The position numbers and the translations under genes are program-made. 15,111 nucleotides of DNA from positions 1 to 15,111 of the forward strand of contig CAAFOY010000048.1 in the NCBI GenBank assembly GCA_900764695.1, read 5' to 3'. Below the pieces are notes generated by a model. It worked only from the letters and a program-made list of their open reading frames with translations, made no database searches and had not been told where the DNA came from. The DNA comes from Lachnospiraceae bacterium (lineage in GTDB: Bacteria; Bacillota_A; Clostridia; Lachnospirales; Lachnospiraceae). Shown one piece after another: positions 1-8,499 of the stretch (its first letter is position 1; the number at the start of each line of letters is the position of its first letter).

Positions 1-116
1 AAACACTTAGAAGTTTATAATTTATATAGAGAAAGTTTACAAATAATATTATATAAGTATTAAATAAAAAAATAATAATTGATAAAAAGAGAGTTGAAAA
101 AGTTAATAAAAAAATG
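1..116. other. AT-rich intergenic lead-in
   Basis: This stretch is very rich in A and T. It has no open reading frame with a ribosome binding site and no clear terminator hairpin. It is probably the distal part of the intergenic region upstream of tig. The gene to the left is outside the window. Confidence 0.5.
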
Positions 117-145
117 ATGACAGTATCTTGCATTTATGTTATAAT
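117..145 (+). promoter_or_regulatory. Promoter of the tig-clpP-clpX-lon cluster (sigma-A type)
   Basis: A -35 box ATGACA (117-122, five of six match TTGACA) is followed by a 17-bp spacer and a perfect -10 box TATAAT (140-145). A TG lies one base upstream of the -10 (137-138), giving an extended -10. Transcription should start near 151-153, leaving a leader of about 100 nt before tig. This is the best promoter in the window. The start site itself is inferred. Confidence 0.8.
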
Positions 146-157
146 GTTGTACTGCGT

Positions 158-221
158 ATAGGGTGTAGTATGCCCTGTTGCAATCAAAAAGATAGAAAGA
201 TGGACACTGACTCATAGTCCA
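158..221 (+). promoter_or_regulatory. tig leader with two small hairpins
   Basis: The predicted 5' leader contains two potential stem-loops. The first pairs ATAGGGT (158-164) with GCCCTGT (172-178), a 7-bp stem with two G-U pairs. The second pairs TGGAC (201-205) with GTCCA (217-221) around an 11-nt loop. Neither is followed by a T-tract, so they are not terminators. They may stabilise the mRNA or affect translation. I recognise no riboswitch class. Confidence 0.4.
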
Positions 222-250
222 TTTTACATATTCAAGGAGGAAATATTAAG

Positions 251-1531
251 ATGAGTTTACAAGTTGAAAAGTTAGAAAATAACACTGCAAAGCTTACAAT
301 TGAAGTACCTGCTGAAGAGGTTGAAAAGGCTATAGAAAGTGCATACCAGAAATCTAAATCTAAATTCAGCATTCCTGGATTTAGAAAAGGTAAAGTACCT
401 CGTAAGATGATTGAAAAGATGTATGGCGTTGGCGTATTTTATGAAGATGCTGTAAATAGCATGATTCCTGGAGCTTATGCTGATGCTGCAACAGAAAGTG
501 AATTAGAAATCGTTGCTCAGCCTGAAATCGATATCGTACAGATTGAAGCTGGAAAGCCATTTATCTTTACAGCAGAAGTAGTATTAAAACCTGAAGTAGA
601 ACTTGGAAAATACAAAGGAATTGAAGTAGAAGCTAAGGATACAACAGTAACAGATGAAGAAGTTGATGCTGAATTAGCAAAGGTTCAGGAACAGAACTCA
701 AGATTAGTTGCTGCAGATGATAAAGAAGTGGAAAATGGAGACCAGGTAACAATCGATTTTGAAGGATTTGTTGATGGTGTTGCATTTGAAGGTGGAAAGG
801 GTGAAGATTATCCATTAACAATTGGATCACATTCATTTATTGACACATTTGAAGATCAGTTAGTAGGAAAGAAAGTAGGAGACGAAGTTGAAGTTAACGT
901 TACTTTCCCAGAACAGTATCAGGCTGAAGAACTTGCAGGAAAACCAGCAATGTTCAAGGTAAATATTAAAGAAATCAAGGTTAAAGAACTTCCTGAATTA
1001 GATGATGATTTCGCTCAGGATGTATCTGAATTTGATACACTTGCTGAATACAAGGAAGATGTTAAGAAGAACCTTGAAGAAAAGAAGAAAGAAGAAGCAG
1101 AACAGCAGAAAGAAGCTGATGTAATTAAAGCAATCGTTGAAGATGCTAAGATGGACATCCATGAAAAGATGATTAAAGCACAGGCACAGCAGATGGTTGA
1201 AGATTTTGCTCAGAGAATACAGTCACAGGGAATTTCTTTTGAACAGTATATGCAGTTTACAGGTTCAACACCTGAAATGTTACTTGAACAGGTAACACCA
1301 CAGGCTGAAGAAAGAATTAAAGCAAGACTTGTATTAGAAGCAGTTGTTAAGGCTGAAAACATCGAAGTTTCAGATGAAGAATTCGAAAAAGAATTAGAAG
1401 AAATGGCTAAACAGTACAATATGGAACTTGATCAGATTAAGCAGTTCACAACAGATGCTGATAAAGAGACAATTAAGAAAGACATCGCAGTACAGAAGGC
1501 TGCTAAGTTAGTAGTTGACGCTGCAAAATAA
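251..1531 (+). CDS. tig: Trigger factor, ribosome-bound chaperone / peptidyl-prolyl isomerase
   Basis: Trigger factor docks at the ribosome exit tunnel and shields nascent chains in the cytoplasm. At 426 aa the protein has normal family length. The N-terminal ribosome-binding domain carries the signature GFRKGK at residues 43-48. An FKBP-like prolyl isomerase domain follows at about 160-245 (NGDQVTIDFEGFVDG onward). The rest is the Glu/Lys-rich helical C-terminal chaperone domain. The ATG at 251 has a very strong site, AAGGAGG, at 234-240, ten bases upstream. Only 25 nt separate it from clpP and no terminator intervenes, so the two genes are very likely cotranscribed from the promoter at 117-145. 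The tig-clpP-clpX order is a well-known bacterial arrangement. The assignment is secure. Confidence 0.97.
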   Translation: MSLQVEKLENNTAKLTIEVPAEEVEKAIESAYQKSKSKFSIPGFRKGKVPRKMIEKMYGVGVFYEDAVNSMIPGAYADAATESELEIVAQPEIDIVQIEAGKPFIFTAEVVLKPEVELGKYKGIEVEAKDTTVTDEEVDAELAKVQEQNSRLVAADDKEVENGDQVTIDFEGFVDGVAFEGGKGEDYPLTIGSHSFIDTFEDQLVGKKVGDEVEVNVTFPEQYQAEELAGKPAMFKVNIKEIKVKELPELDDDFAQDVSEFDTLAEYKEDVKKNLEEKKKEEAEQQKEADVIKAIVEDAKMDIHEKMIKAQAQQMVEDFAQRIQSQGISFEQYMQFTGSTPEMLLEQVTPQAEERIKARLVLEAVVKAENIEVSDEEFEKELEEMAKQYNMELDQIKQFTTDADKETIKKDIAVQKAAKLVVDAAK

Positions 1532-1556
1532 ATAACAGAAACAGGAGGTATGGCAC

Positions 1557-2138
1557 ATGAGTTTAGTACCTTACGTCATTGAACAGACTAGCCGAGGCGA
1601 ACGTTCATATGACATTTATTCAAGATTATTAAAAGACAGAATTATATTTCTTGGTGAAGAGATTAATGATGCTGTAGCAAGTATAGTTGTAGCACAGTTA
1701 TTATTCCTTGAATCCGAGGACCCAAGTAAAGATATCCATCTTTATATTAACAGTCCGGGAGGATCAGTTACTGCAGGAATGGCTATATATGATACAATGA
1801 AATACATCAAGTGTGATGTTGAAGTTACATGTATCGGTATGGCAGCAAGTATGGGCGCATTCCTTTTATCAAGCGGTACAAAAGGAAAACGTTACGCACT
1901 TCCTAATGCAGAAATTATGATTCACCAGCCACTTGGTGGTGCTCAGGGACAGGCAACTGAAATTCAGATTGCTGCAGAGCATATTTTAAAAACAAAGAAA
2001 AAGTTAAATGAAATTTTAGCTAGCAATTCAGGTCAGCCACTTGAGGTTGTGGAAGCTGATACAGACAGAGATAATTGGATGACAGCGAAAGAAGCTCAGG
2101 AATATGGTTTGATTGATAAGGTTATTGAAACAAGATAG
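1557..2138 (+). CDS. clpP: ATP-dependent Clp protease proteolytic subunit ClpP
   Basis: ClpP is the serine peptidase that forms the barrel chamber of ClpXP and related proteases. The 193-aa length is typical. The catalytic triad is visible: Ser98 in GMAASMG, His123 in MIHQP and Asp172 in DTDRDNW. The [11 protein letters not shown] segment (residues 64-74) matches the family's substrate-binding and oxyanion region. The start at 1557 is set by AGGAGG at 1543-1548, eight bases upstream. An ATG at 1550 lies in another frame. The N-terminus looks short, as in Firmicute ClpP, with little propeptide. It lies between tig and clpX, its unfoldase partner, and a hairpin follows its stop codon. Confidence 0.97.
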   Translation: MSLVPYVIEQTSRGERSYDIYSRLLKDRIIFLGEEINDAVASIVVAQLLFLESEDPSKDIHLYINSPGGSVTAGMAIYDTMKYIKCDVEVTCIGMAASMGAFLLSSGTKGKRYALPNAEIMIHQPLGGAQGQATEIQIAAEHILKTKKKLNEILASNSGQPLEVVEADTDRDNWMTAKEAQEYGLIDKVIETR

Positions 2139-2148
2139 CATGTAATTT

Positions 2149-2176
2149 ATAAGGCACCGCATTAGTGGTGCCTTAT
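2149..2176 (+). terminator. Hairpin between clpP and clpX (weak terminator or processing site)
   Basis: A perfect 10-bp stem pairs ATAAGGCACC (2149-2158) with GGTGCCTTAT (2167-2176) around an 8-nt loop. The following sequence (TGTTAAAA) is a poor T-tract, so termination is probably partial. It could lower clpX and lon expression relative to tig and clpP, or protect the 3' end of a processed tig-clpP transcript. Confidence 0.65.
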
Positions 2177-2200
2177 TGTTAAAATTAGAAAGAGGTTATG

Positions 2201-3505
2201 ATGGCAGGTAAAAATTTTGATGATAGCAATGTACGCTGCTCATTCTGTGGTAAATCTCAGTATCAGGTAAAGAGACTGATTGCAGGCCCGGAAGGAGTAT
2301 ATATATGTGACGAATGTGTAGAGACTTGCGCAGAAATTGTTGAAGAAGAGGTATACCATGCGCAGGATAGTGCTGTTACAGATGACATCAACTTACTTAA
2401 ACCAAAAGAAATAAAAGAATTTTTGGATTCATATGTTATAGGACAGGATGAGGCAAAAAAGGTTCTTTCAGTAGCTGTATACAATCATTATAAGAGAGTA
2501 TTGGCAGGAAATGATTTGGATGTAGAATTACAGAAATCAAACATTCTTATGTTAGGACCAACAGGTTCCGGAAAGACATATTTAGCACAGACTTTAGCAA
2601 AAATTCTTAATGTACCGTTTGCAATTGCTGATGCAACTACTTTGACAGAAGCAGGATATGTTGGAGAAGATGTAGAAAATATATTACTTAAACTTATTCA
2701 GGCAGCGGATTATGATATTGAAAAAGCACAATATGGAATTGTCTATATTGATGAAATAGATAAAATAACAAAGAAATCTGAAAATGTATCAATCACTAGA
2801 GATGTTTCAGGTGAAGGTGTGCAACAGGCATTACTTAAGATTTTAGAGGGAACAGTAGCAAGTGTACCACCTCAGGGAGGAAGAAAACATCCACATCAGG
2901 AATTGCTTCAGATTGATACAACAAATGTTTTGTTCATCTGTGGAGGAGCATTTGATGGATTAGAAAAAATTATTGAAAACAGAATGGATCAGAAAGCAAT
3001 TGGTTTTAATTCTGAAATAACAGATAATACTGAAATGAATAACGATGCGTTATTTGGCGAAGTAATGCCACAGGATTTGGTTAAATTTGGAATTATTCCT
3101 GAGTTTATAGGACGTGTGCCTGTAACAGTTGCATTAAAATCATTAGACGAAAATGCATTAGTGGAAATTTTAACAAAACCAAAAAATGCGATTGTAAAAC
3201 AGTACGAAAAGTTATTTGAACTTGATGGAGTAAAATTAACATTTACGGATGAAGCTTTAAAGACAATTGCTAAAAAGTCGTTTGAAAGAAAGACAGGGGC
3301 AAGAGGATTGCGAGCAATTATGGAGCAGACAGTATTAGATGTAATGTATGAAACACCTTCAGATGAAACAATCGAGGAATGCATTATTAATGAAGATGTA
3401 GTAAACCAGTTAGCAGATCCTGAGTTAAAGTACAAAAATAATTTGGATGCGAAAATAAAAAGAGCAAATAAGAAAGCAAAGAACGAACAGATTCAACCAG
3501 CTTAA
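2201..3505 (+). CDS. clpX: ClpX, AAA+ unfoldase of the ClpXP protease
   Basis: ClpX recognises, unfolds and feeds substrates to ClpP using ATP. The protein has 434 aa from this start. An N-terminal zinc-binding domain uses Cys13, Cys16, Cys36 and Cys39. The AAA+ core shows Walker A GPTGSGKT (119-126), pore loop GYVG (152-155), Walker B VYIDEID with D184/E185, the RKH loop (228-230), the ClpP-docking IGF tripeptide (267-269) and a sensor-2 GARGLRAI segment. The IGF loop fits the adjacent clpP. Two ATG codons are adjacent (2198 and 2201). The site AGAGG ends at 2195, so the second ATG has the better 5-base spacing; use of the first would add one Met. It lies 15 bp before lon. Confidence 0.97.
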   Translation: MAGKNFDDSNVRCSFCGKSQYQVKRLIAGPEGVYICDECVETCAEIVEEEVYHAQDSAVTDDINLLKPKEIKEFLDSYVIGQDEAKKVLSVAVYNHYKRVLAGNDLDVELQKSNILMLGPTGSGKTYLAQTLAKILNVPFAIADATTLTEAGYVGEDVENILLKLIQAADYDIEKAQYGIVYIDEIDKITKKSENVSITRDVSGEGVQQALLKILEGTVASVPPQGGRKHPHQELLQIDTTNVLFICGGAFDGLEKIIENRMDQKAIGFNSEITDNTEMNNDALFGEVMPQDLVKFGIIPEFIGRVPVTVALKSLDENALVEILTKPKNAIVKQYEKLFELDGVKLTFTDEALKTIAKKSFERKTGARGLRAIMEQTVLDVMYETPSDETIEECIINEDVVNQLADPELKYKNNLDAKIKRANKKAKNEQIQPA

Positions 3506-3520
3506 TGTAAGGGAGTAGAA

Positions 3521-5839
3521 ATGCCAGACGAAATGTTAAATTTGCCGGTAATACCACTTAGAGGATTAACAATATTGCCGGGAACGACAGTTCATTTTGA
3601 CGTCAGCAGAAAACAGTCTATTGCAGCAGCGAATGAAGCTGTGACGACAGGCGAAAAATTATTTGTAGTAACACAAAAAGACCCGGTGGTAGACGCACCG
3701 GGTTTTGATGACGTTTATAAAGTAGGAACTGTTGTTGAAGTAAAACAACTTAATAAGATGCCTGACCGGATAGTGCGTGTGATGGTTGAAGCAAAAGAAA
3801 GAGGAATAATTCATTCTTACAATGAAGAAAATTCATGTATTAAAGGCGATATTGAAATAATTAAAGAGCCGGATGAAAAAATTACTCAGGTTAGAGAAAT
3901 TGCATTATTAAGAGAACTTAAGGATGAATTAGCACTTTATGATGGTATTAATCATGAATTGACACCTGTTGGAATAAAAAATATTGATAATCAGGAGTCA
4001 TTAAGTGGTACAATGCTTCAGATTATTATGAGAATCCGAATGGATTTTAAAACAAAGCAGAAATATTTAGAGGCAAATACACTACTTGAAAGATATGAAG
4101 TGATTTTGTCATTTTTCAGTATTGAAAATGAAATAAGTCAGGTAAAAGCTGAAATTATAGAAAAAGTTAAAACAAATATAGATAAAAATCAGCGAGAACA
4201 TATTTTAAGAGAACAAATGAGAGTCATCAGGGATGAACTTGGCGAAAATGATGCTACGTCAGATATTGACGAGATGATTGAAAAAACTAAAAAGTTAAAT
4301 GCTGATGATGAAATAAAAGAAAAAATATTAAAAGAAATAAAAAGATTACGTATGTCAGCGGGTAATCCGGCAGATAGTAATGTATTAAGAAATTATATTG
4401 AAACTATGTTGGATATGCCATGGAATAACTGCACGGAAGAAAATCAAAAAGTTGAAGATGCTGAGAAAATTTTAAACAGAGATCATTATGGACTTACAGA
4501 TGTAAAGGAAAGGATGCTTGAATTTCTATCTGTAAGGGTTTTAACAAAAGATAAAGGCGAAAGTCCAATTGTTTGCTTAGTAGGGCCTCCGGGTACAGGT
4601 AAGACATCAATTGCGCGCTCAATTGCAGAGGCATTAAATAAAAAATATGTCCGTATATGTTTAGGAGGAGTTACAGACGAGTCTGAGATAAGAGGACACA
4701 GGAAAACATATGTTGGAGCTATGCCTGGTAGAATTGCAACTGCTATTAGACAGGCAAATACAGCTAATCCTCTTATTTTACTTGATGAAATTGACAAATT
4801 AGGTCAAAGTATTCATGGTGATCCGGCAGCAGCAATGTTAGAGGTGTTAGATTCAGAACAAAATTCTAAATTCAGAGACAATTATTTGGAAGTGCCTTTG
4901 GATTTATCGAAAGTAATGTTTATTGCAACAGCTAATGATTTGTCAACTGTTCCAAGACCGCTTTTAGACAGAATGGAAATAGTTGAAGTATCAAGTTATA
5001 CAGATAATGAAAAATTCCATATTGCTAAAGAGCATTTAATTCAGAAAGAATTAGAGCAAAATGGTTTGAAAAGATCACAACTTACAATATCTGATGAAGC
5101 AATAAATAAAATTATAAAATATTATACAAAAGAAGCAGGTGTCAGAAGTCTTGACAGAACAATTGCAAAAATTTGCAGAAAAGCAGCTAAGATAATAGTT
5201 GGAAAAGAAAAGAAAAGTATTAAAGTAACATCGAAAAATATTACTAAATATTTAGGAAAAGAAAAATTCCGTCAGGATGAAGCAAATGAAAAGAATGAAA
5301 TTGGAATTGTTAGAGGACTTGCATGGACTAGTGTAGGTGGAGACACATTACAGATAGAAGTAAATACAATGCCTGGAAAAGGAATACTGGTTTTAACCGG
5401 AAATCTAGGCGATGTTATGAAAGAGTCAGCACAGATTGCATTAAGTTATGCAAAAAGCGTGGCAGAGGAATATGGTGTTGAGAGTAAATTCTTCAAAGAG
5501 AACGATATACATATGCATATTCCGGAAGGTGCAGTTCCAAAAGACGGACCATCGGCGGGTATAACTATGTCAACAGCAATAGTTTCAGCTATTGCAAATA
5601 TTCCTGTAGACAGATATTTAGCAATGACAGGTGAGGTTACTCTTAGAGGAAAGGTTCTTCCTATAGGTGGACTTAAAGAAAAATTGTTGGCAGCAAAAGA
5701 TGCGGGAATGAAAAAAGTACTTGTGCCGGTGAAAAATAAAACTGACGTAGAAGAATTCTCAACTGAAATTACTGATAGATTAAAAATAGTATATGTTTCA
5801 GAAATGACTGAAGTATTGAAACAGGCGTTAGTTAAATAA
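3521..5839 (+). CDS. lon: Lon, ATP-dependent serine protease (LonA type)
   Basis: Lon degrades damaged and short-lived regulatory proteins in the cytoplasm. The 772-aa product has full LonA length. The N-terminal substrate-binding domain begins with LPVIPLRGL (about residues 8-200) and is followed by a charged helical region. The AAA+ module has Walker A GPPGTGKT at 355-362 and Walker B ILLDEIDK. The C-terminal protease domain carries the Ser-Lys dyad: Ser678 in PKDGPSAG and Lys721 in GGLKEKL. The ATG at 3521 follows AAGGGAG (3509-3515). The gap after clpX is only 15 bp, so transcription is probably shared. I saw no CIRCE or CtsR-like operator nearby. Confidence 0.97.
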   Translation: MPDEMLNLPVIPLRGLTILPGTTVHFDVSRKQSIAAANEAVTTGEKLFVVTQKDPVVDAPGFDDVYKVGTVVEVKQLNKMPDRIVRVMVEAKERGIIHSYNEENSCIKGDIEIIKEPDEKITQVREIALLRELKDELALYDGINHELTPVGIKNIDNQESLSGTMLQIIMRIRMDFKTKQKYLEANTLLERYEVILSFFSIENEISQVKAEIIEKVKTNIDKNQREHILREQMRVIRDELGENDATSDIDEMIEKTKKLNADDEIKEKILKEIKRLRMSAGNPADSNVLRNYIETMLDMPWNNCTEENQKVEDAEKILNRDHYGLTDVKERMLEFLSVRVLTKDKGESPIVCLVGPPGTGKTSIARSIAEALNKKYVRICLGGVTDESEIRGHRKTYVGAMPGRIATAIRQANTANPLILLDEIDKLGQSIHGDPAAAMLEVLDSEQNSKFRDNYLEVPLDLSKVMFIATANDLSTVPRPLLDRMEIVEVSSYTDNEKFHIAKEHLIQKELEQNGLKRSQLTISDEAINKIIKYYTKEAGVRSLDRTIAKICRKAAKIIVGKEKKSIKVTSKNITKYLGKEKFRQDEANEKNEIGIVRGLAWTSVGGDTLQIEVNTMPGKGILVLTGNLGDVMKESAQIALSYAKSVAEEYGVESKFFKENDIHMHIPEGAVPKDGPSAGITMSTAIVSAIANIPVDRYLAMTGEVTLRGKVLPIGGLKEKLLAAKDAGMKKVLVPVKNKTDVEEFSTEITDRLKIVYVSEMTEVLKQALVK

Positions 5840-5870
5840 TAACGACATATAAATAGAAAGGTAAATCAAC

Positions 5871-6458
5871 ATGATAATAAAGAGTGTAGAATTAGAAAAA
5901 GTTTGTGGAGTTACAAGCGTAATTCCGGACAATGATAAACCTGAAATAGCTTTTGCCGGTAAATCAAATGTAGGTAAATCATCATTGATAAATGCGTTAA
6001 TGAATAGAAAATCATTGGCTAGAACATCTTCACAGCCTGGAAAAACACAAACAATTAATTTCTATAATATTAATGATGAATTATATTATGTTGATTTGCC
6101 CGGATATGGATATGCAAGTGTATCAAAAGAAGTTAAGGCAAAATGGGGAAAGTTAATTGAAAGATATTTGAGAAACTCTAAGCAGTTACAATGTGTGTTC
6201 TTATTGGTAGATATTAGACATGCACCGTCAACTAATGATGTAGAAATGTATGAATGGATCTTGGCAAATGGGTTCTATCCGATTATTATTGCAACAAAGC
6301 TGGACAAAATAAAAAGAAGCCAGGTTCAGAAAAATGTAAAGATAATTAAGGAAAAACTTAACGTGGAACCGGGAACAATTATTATTCCTTTTTCAGCTCA
6401 GACAAAACAGGGAAGAGATGAAATATGGGATATCATAGATCAGATTACAAAGGAGTAG
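5871..6458 (+). CDS. ysxC: EngB/YsxC, ribosome-biogenesis GTPase
   Basis: This is a small GTPase needed for late assembly of the 50S ribosomal subunit (EngB, also YihA or YsxC). The 195-aa length is typical. Conserved G motifs are present: G1 GKSNVGKS at 30-37, the G2 region around TQT (59-61), G3 DLPGYG at 75-80, G4 TKLD at 142-145, and a G5-like FSAQ near the C-terminus. The ATG at 5871 follows AAAGG (5857-5861). It lies 31 bp after lon and 7 bp before the DUF4364 gene, whose ribosome binding site overlaps its stop codon. A lon-ysxC order is common in Firmicutes, so membership in the same operon is likely. Confidence 0.95.
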   Translation: MIIKSVELEKVCGVTSVIPDNDKPEIAFAGKSNVGKSSLINALMNRKSLARTSSQPGKTQTINFYNINDELYYVDLPGYGYASVSKEVKAKWGKLIERYLRNSKQLQCVFLLVDIRHAPSTNDVEMYEWILANGFYPIIIATKLDKIKRSQVQKNVKIIKEKLNVEPGTIIIPFSAQTKQGRDEIWDIIDQITKE

Positions 6459-6465
6459 ATAAGAA

Positions 6466-6984
6466 ATGGCAATGGATTCGGCTACATTGTATAAATTAAT
6501 GATTTTATACATGCTTAATAAGGTTGATTTTCCGTTAACAAATTCACAGATTTCAGAATTTTTCTTAGAAAATGAGTATACGAATTACTTTTCATTACAG
6601 GAATCGATAAATGAGTTATGCGAAAATAATTTCGTGTTTTCGGATACAGTAAGAAATACATCATATTATCATTTAACATCAGAAGGAAGAGAAAGTTTAA
6701 AATTTTTTGAAAATAAAATTCCTAATGCAATAATTGATGATATGGATACTTTTTTGATAACAAATAAGTATGAACTTAGAAATGAAGTCGGAACAGTTTC
6801 TGACTATTATAGAGTAAATGATGGAGATTATATTGTGCATTGTCAGGTAAATGAAGATGCAAGTACATTAATTGAAATAAATCTGACTGTACCAAATAAA
6901 GAAAGCGCTGCAAAAATGTGTGCTAAATGGAAAGATGCAAGTCAGGAAATATATGAAATGGTTATAACAAAACTGACGAAATAG
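6466..6984 (+). CDS. DUF4364 family protein, likely winged-helix-like
   Basis: The 172-aa protein matches my memory of DUF4364, a family common in Clostridia, notably the segment KLMILYMLNKVDFPLTNSQI (residues 10-29). The first 85 residues look like a winged helix: a helical segment, the SQISEFF and LQESINELCENN helices, then a beta-rich SYYHLTSEGRESL that resembles the wing of PadR/MarR-like folds. The C-terminal half looks like a mixed alpha/beta domain. No catalytic motif or membrane segment is visible. AGGAG (6451-6455) overlaps the ysxC stop region and lies ten bases from this ATG; a second in-frame ATG at 6472 is too far away. The gene ends the operon. A DNA-binding role is inference only. 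Confidence 0.85.
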   Translation: MAMDSATLYKLMILYMLNKVDFPLTNSQISEFFLENEYTNYFSLQESINELCENNFVFSDTVRNTSYYHLTSEGRESLKFFENKIPNAIIDDMDTFLITNKYELRNEVGTVSDYYRVNDGDYIVHCQVNEDASTLIEINLTVPNKESAAKMCAKWKDASQEIYEMVITKLTK

Positions 6985-7010
6985 CCTTTGGCTATTTTGT
7001 CAGTTTTGTT
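6966..7010 (+). terminator. Strong terminator closing the tig-DUF4364 operon
   Basis: A 21-bp stem (6966-6986 paired with 6990-7010) with one G-U pair and a TTT loop ends in GTTTTGTTGT. The left arm lies within the last codons and stop codon (6982-6984) of the DUF4364 gene. The T-tract is interrupted by G, but the stem is long. Confidence 0.8.
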
Positions 7011-7272
7011 GTAAAGAAAAAATAATGTATATCATGTTCATATGAATTATACGCTAAAAAGACTATGAATTAAAATGAGTAGTGAATAAAAATAGGTATT
7101 AAATTTATATAGACTATAAATAAAAATGTATAATAATTTGAAACGATGTTAATTGATGCACTTAAGACAAAAAGAGAGAAAGGAATAGTAATTATTTAAA
7201 TAGAAAGACAACTACAAATAAAAACAAAGAGTTGGTTGTAAAGAAAATTAATAATTAGATGGTAATAGAGAG
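7011..7272. other. AT-rich intergenic region upstream of the DUF4317 gene
   Basis: About 260 bp contain no credible gene. There is a 10-bp palindrome TTCATATGAA (7037-7046) flanked by GTATA (7027-7031) and TATAC (7048-7052). A TATAAT (7129-7134) could be a -10 box, but the best -35 (TTATAT, 7105-7110, 18-bp spacing) is poor. If used, the leader would be about 130 nt. Confidence 0.45.
7105..7134 (+). promoter_or_regulatory. Candidate promoter of the DUF4317 gene
   Basis: TATAAT at 7129-7134 is a perfect -10 box. The upstream TTATAT at 7105-7110 matches the -35 consensus at only about half its positions. The gene must have its own promoter because a strong terminator precedes it, but other sites in this AT-rich stretch are possible. 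Confidence 0.35.
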
Positions 7273-8499
7273 ATGGATAAAAAAGGAATATTAGAATTAA
7301 AAAGAAGAATGACAAAAGATGGCTGTACATTTACAAAAATGACAGGATGTTATGTGGATGGAGAAAAAAATAAGATTGTAAATATAGATGAAAATTTCTT
7401 GGGATTAGAGGAAGAAGAATTTTATAAATACCTTGAAATTGCCAAGAAAACATTGTCAGGTACAATAGGCAATAATTTAATGGAATATGAATTTCCATTA
7501 GCTGAAGAGGAACCGGGAGGACATCAGCAAAGTCTTATGGCAATTAAGTCAAGTCAGTTAAAGAATGAAGAAATGCTTGAGTCATTTTATGATATGGTAA
7601 TAGAAAATTATGAACATACAGGAAATTATCTAATTTTATTATTCCATGATGTTTATGATGTAATGACAAAAACAACAGACAATAATAAGTTAGATGAGTC
7701 AGAAGAGATATTTGAATATATCATATGCTCAATATGTCCTGTGGCTTTAAGTAAACCGGGACTTGGATACAGAAAAGACGAGAATAGAATTGGAACAGTA
7801 GACAGGGACTGGATTGTCGGACTTCCGGAAAGCGGATTTTTATTTCCGGCATTTACAGATAGAAGTACGGATATACATAATGTTATGTTCTATTCAAAGG
7901 ATGCAAAAGAACCACATAAAGAATTGGTAAATAATATTTTAGGATGTGAAAGCAAACATACAAATGCAGAAAAACAGGTTATTTTTAATAATTTGTTATT
8001 AGAGCATGTACCTGAAGATGACCATAAAGAGGTGTTGATCAAAGTTAATGAAAATTTGGCAGATGTAATAGAAGAAAAACCGGAAGAAAAATTAACAGAA
8101 GAAGTTGTTGCGCAGGTTATTACTGAAAGTGGCGTAATGGGAAGTGTTGCGCAGAGTATCGCGGAAGAATTTGTGCATACATTAGGTGAAGAATTACCTG
8201 AAGCAGAAAATATTGTTGACCAAAAAATTGTGAAACAAAGTGCTGAGAAGAAGGAAAAGATTGAACTTACAGCAAAAGTGGAAGAACTTACAGCAAAGTT
8301 AGAAGAAGCAAATGAAACTATTGCAAATAGCACAATTAACAATGACGAAGAAGAAACACAGGAGACAGATGATAATGAAATTTTTGTAAGAGTTTCAGGT
8401 GATAAGAAAGATGAAATAAGAACCCAATTAATTGAAGGACAAAAGTGCATTGTGATTCCTGTATCGGAAGAAGATAACATAAATATTGTGAAGCGTTAA
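7273..8499 (+). CDS. DUF4317 family protein
   Basis: The 408-aa protein resembles DUF4317, a family of unknown function found mainly in Clostridia. The match is strongest at the N-terminus (KKGILELKRRMTKDGCTF, CYVDGEKNKI, then EEFYKYLEIAKKTLSGTIGN at about residues 48-67) and in the middle around GLPESGFLFPAFTDRSTDIHN. It has no signal peptide or membrane segment, so it is probably cytoplasmic. Residues about 260-360 are rich in Glu and Lys and include two similar ELTAK segments likely to form a coiled coil. The last 38 residues (VRVSGDKKDEIR onward) look like a small folded tail. The ATG at 7273 has only a weak site (AGAGAG at 7267-7272), but family similarity begins there. It stands alone between a terminator and the ABC genes. 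Its function is unknown. Confidence 0.85.
   Translation: MDKKGILELKRRMTKDGCTFTKMTGCYVDGEKNKIVNIDENFLGLEEEEFYKYLEIAKKTLSGTIGNNLMEYEFPLAEEEPGGHQQSLMAIKSSQLKNEEMLESFYDMVIENYEHTGNYLILLFHDVYDVMTKTTDNNKLDESEEIFEYIICSICPVALSKPGLGYRKDENRIGTVDRDWIVGLPESGFLFPAFTDRSTDIHNVMFYSKDAKEPHKELVNNILGCESKHTNAEKQVIFNNLLLEHVPEDDHKEVLIKVNENLADVIEEKPEEKLTEEVVAQVITESGVMGSVAQSIAEEFVHTLGEELPEAENIVDQKIVKQSAEKKEKIELTAKVEELTAKLEEANETIANSTINNDEEETQETDDNEIFVRVSGDKKDEIRTQLIEGQKCIVIPVSEEDNINIVKR

Noticed and set aside
1..250. Heat-shock operators (CIRCE or CtsR) upstream of tig
   Set aside because: I found neither the TTAGCACTC inverted repeat nor a GGTCAAA-type heptad repeat. AGTTGAAAAAGTTAA near 93-107 is only a loose likeness.
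2989..3435. Antisense open frame of 148 codons inside clpX
   Set aside because: It is Ser/Asn-rich, has no ribosome binding site or family match, and lies entirely opposite a well-conserved gene.
7890..8480. Antisense open frame of 196 codons opposite the DUF4317 gene
   Set aside because: Its Ser-rich composition is what the Glu-rich sense strand produces in reverse (GAA read as TTC/TCT). The sense frame has family similarity.
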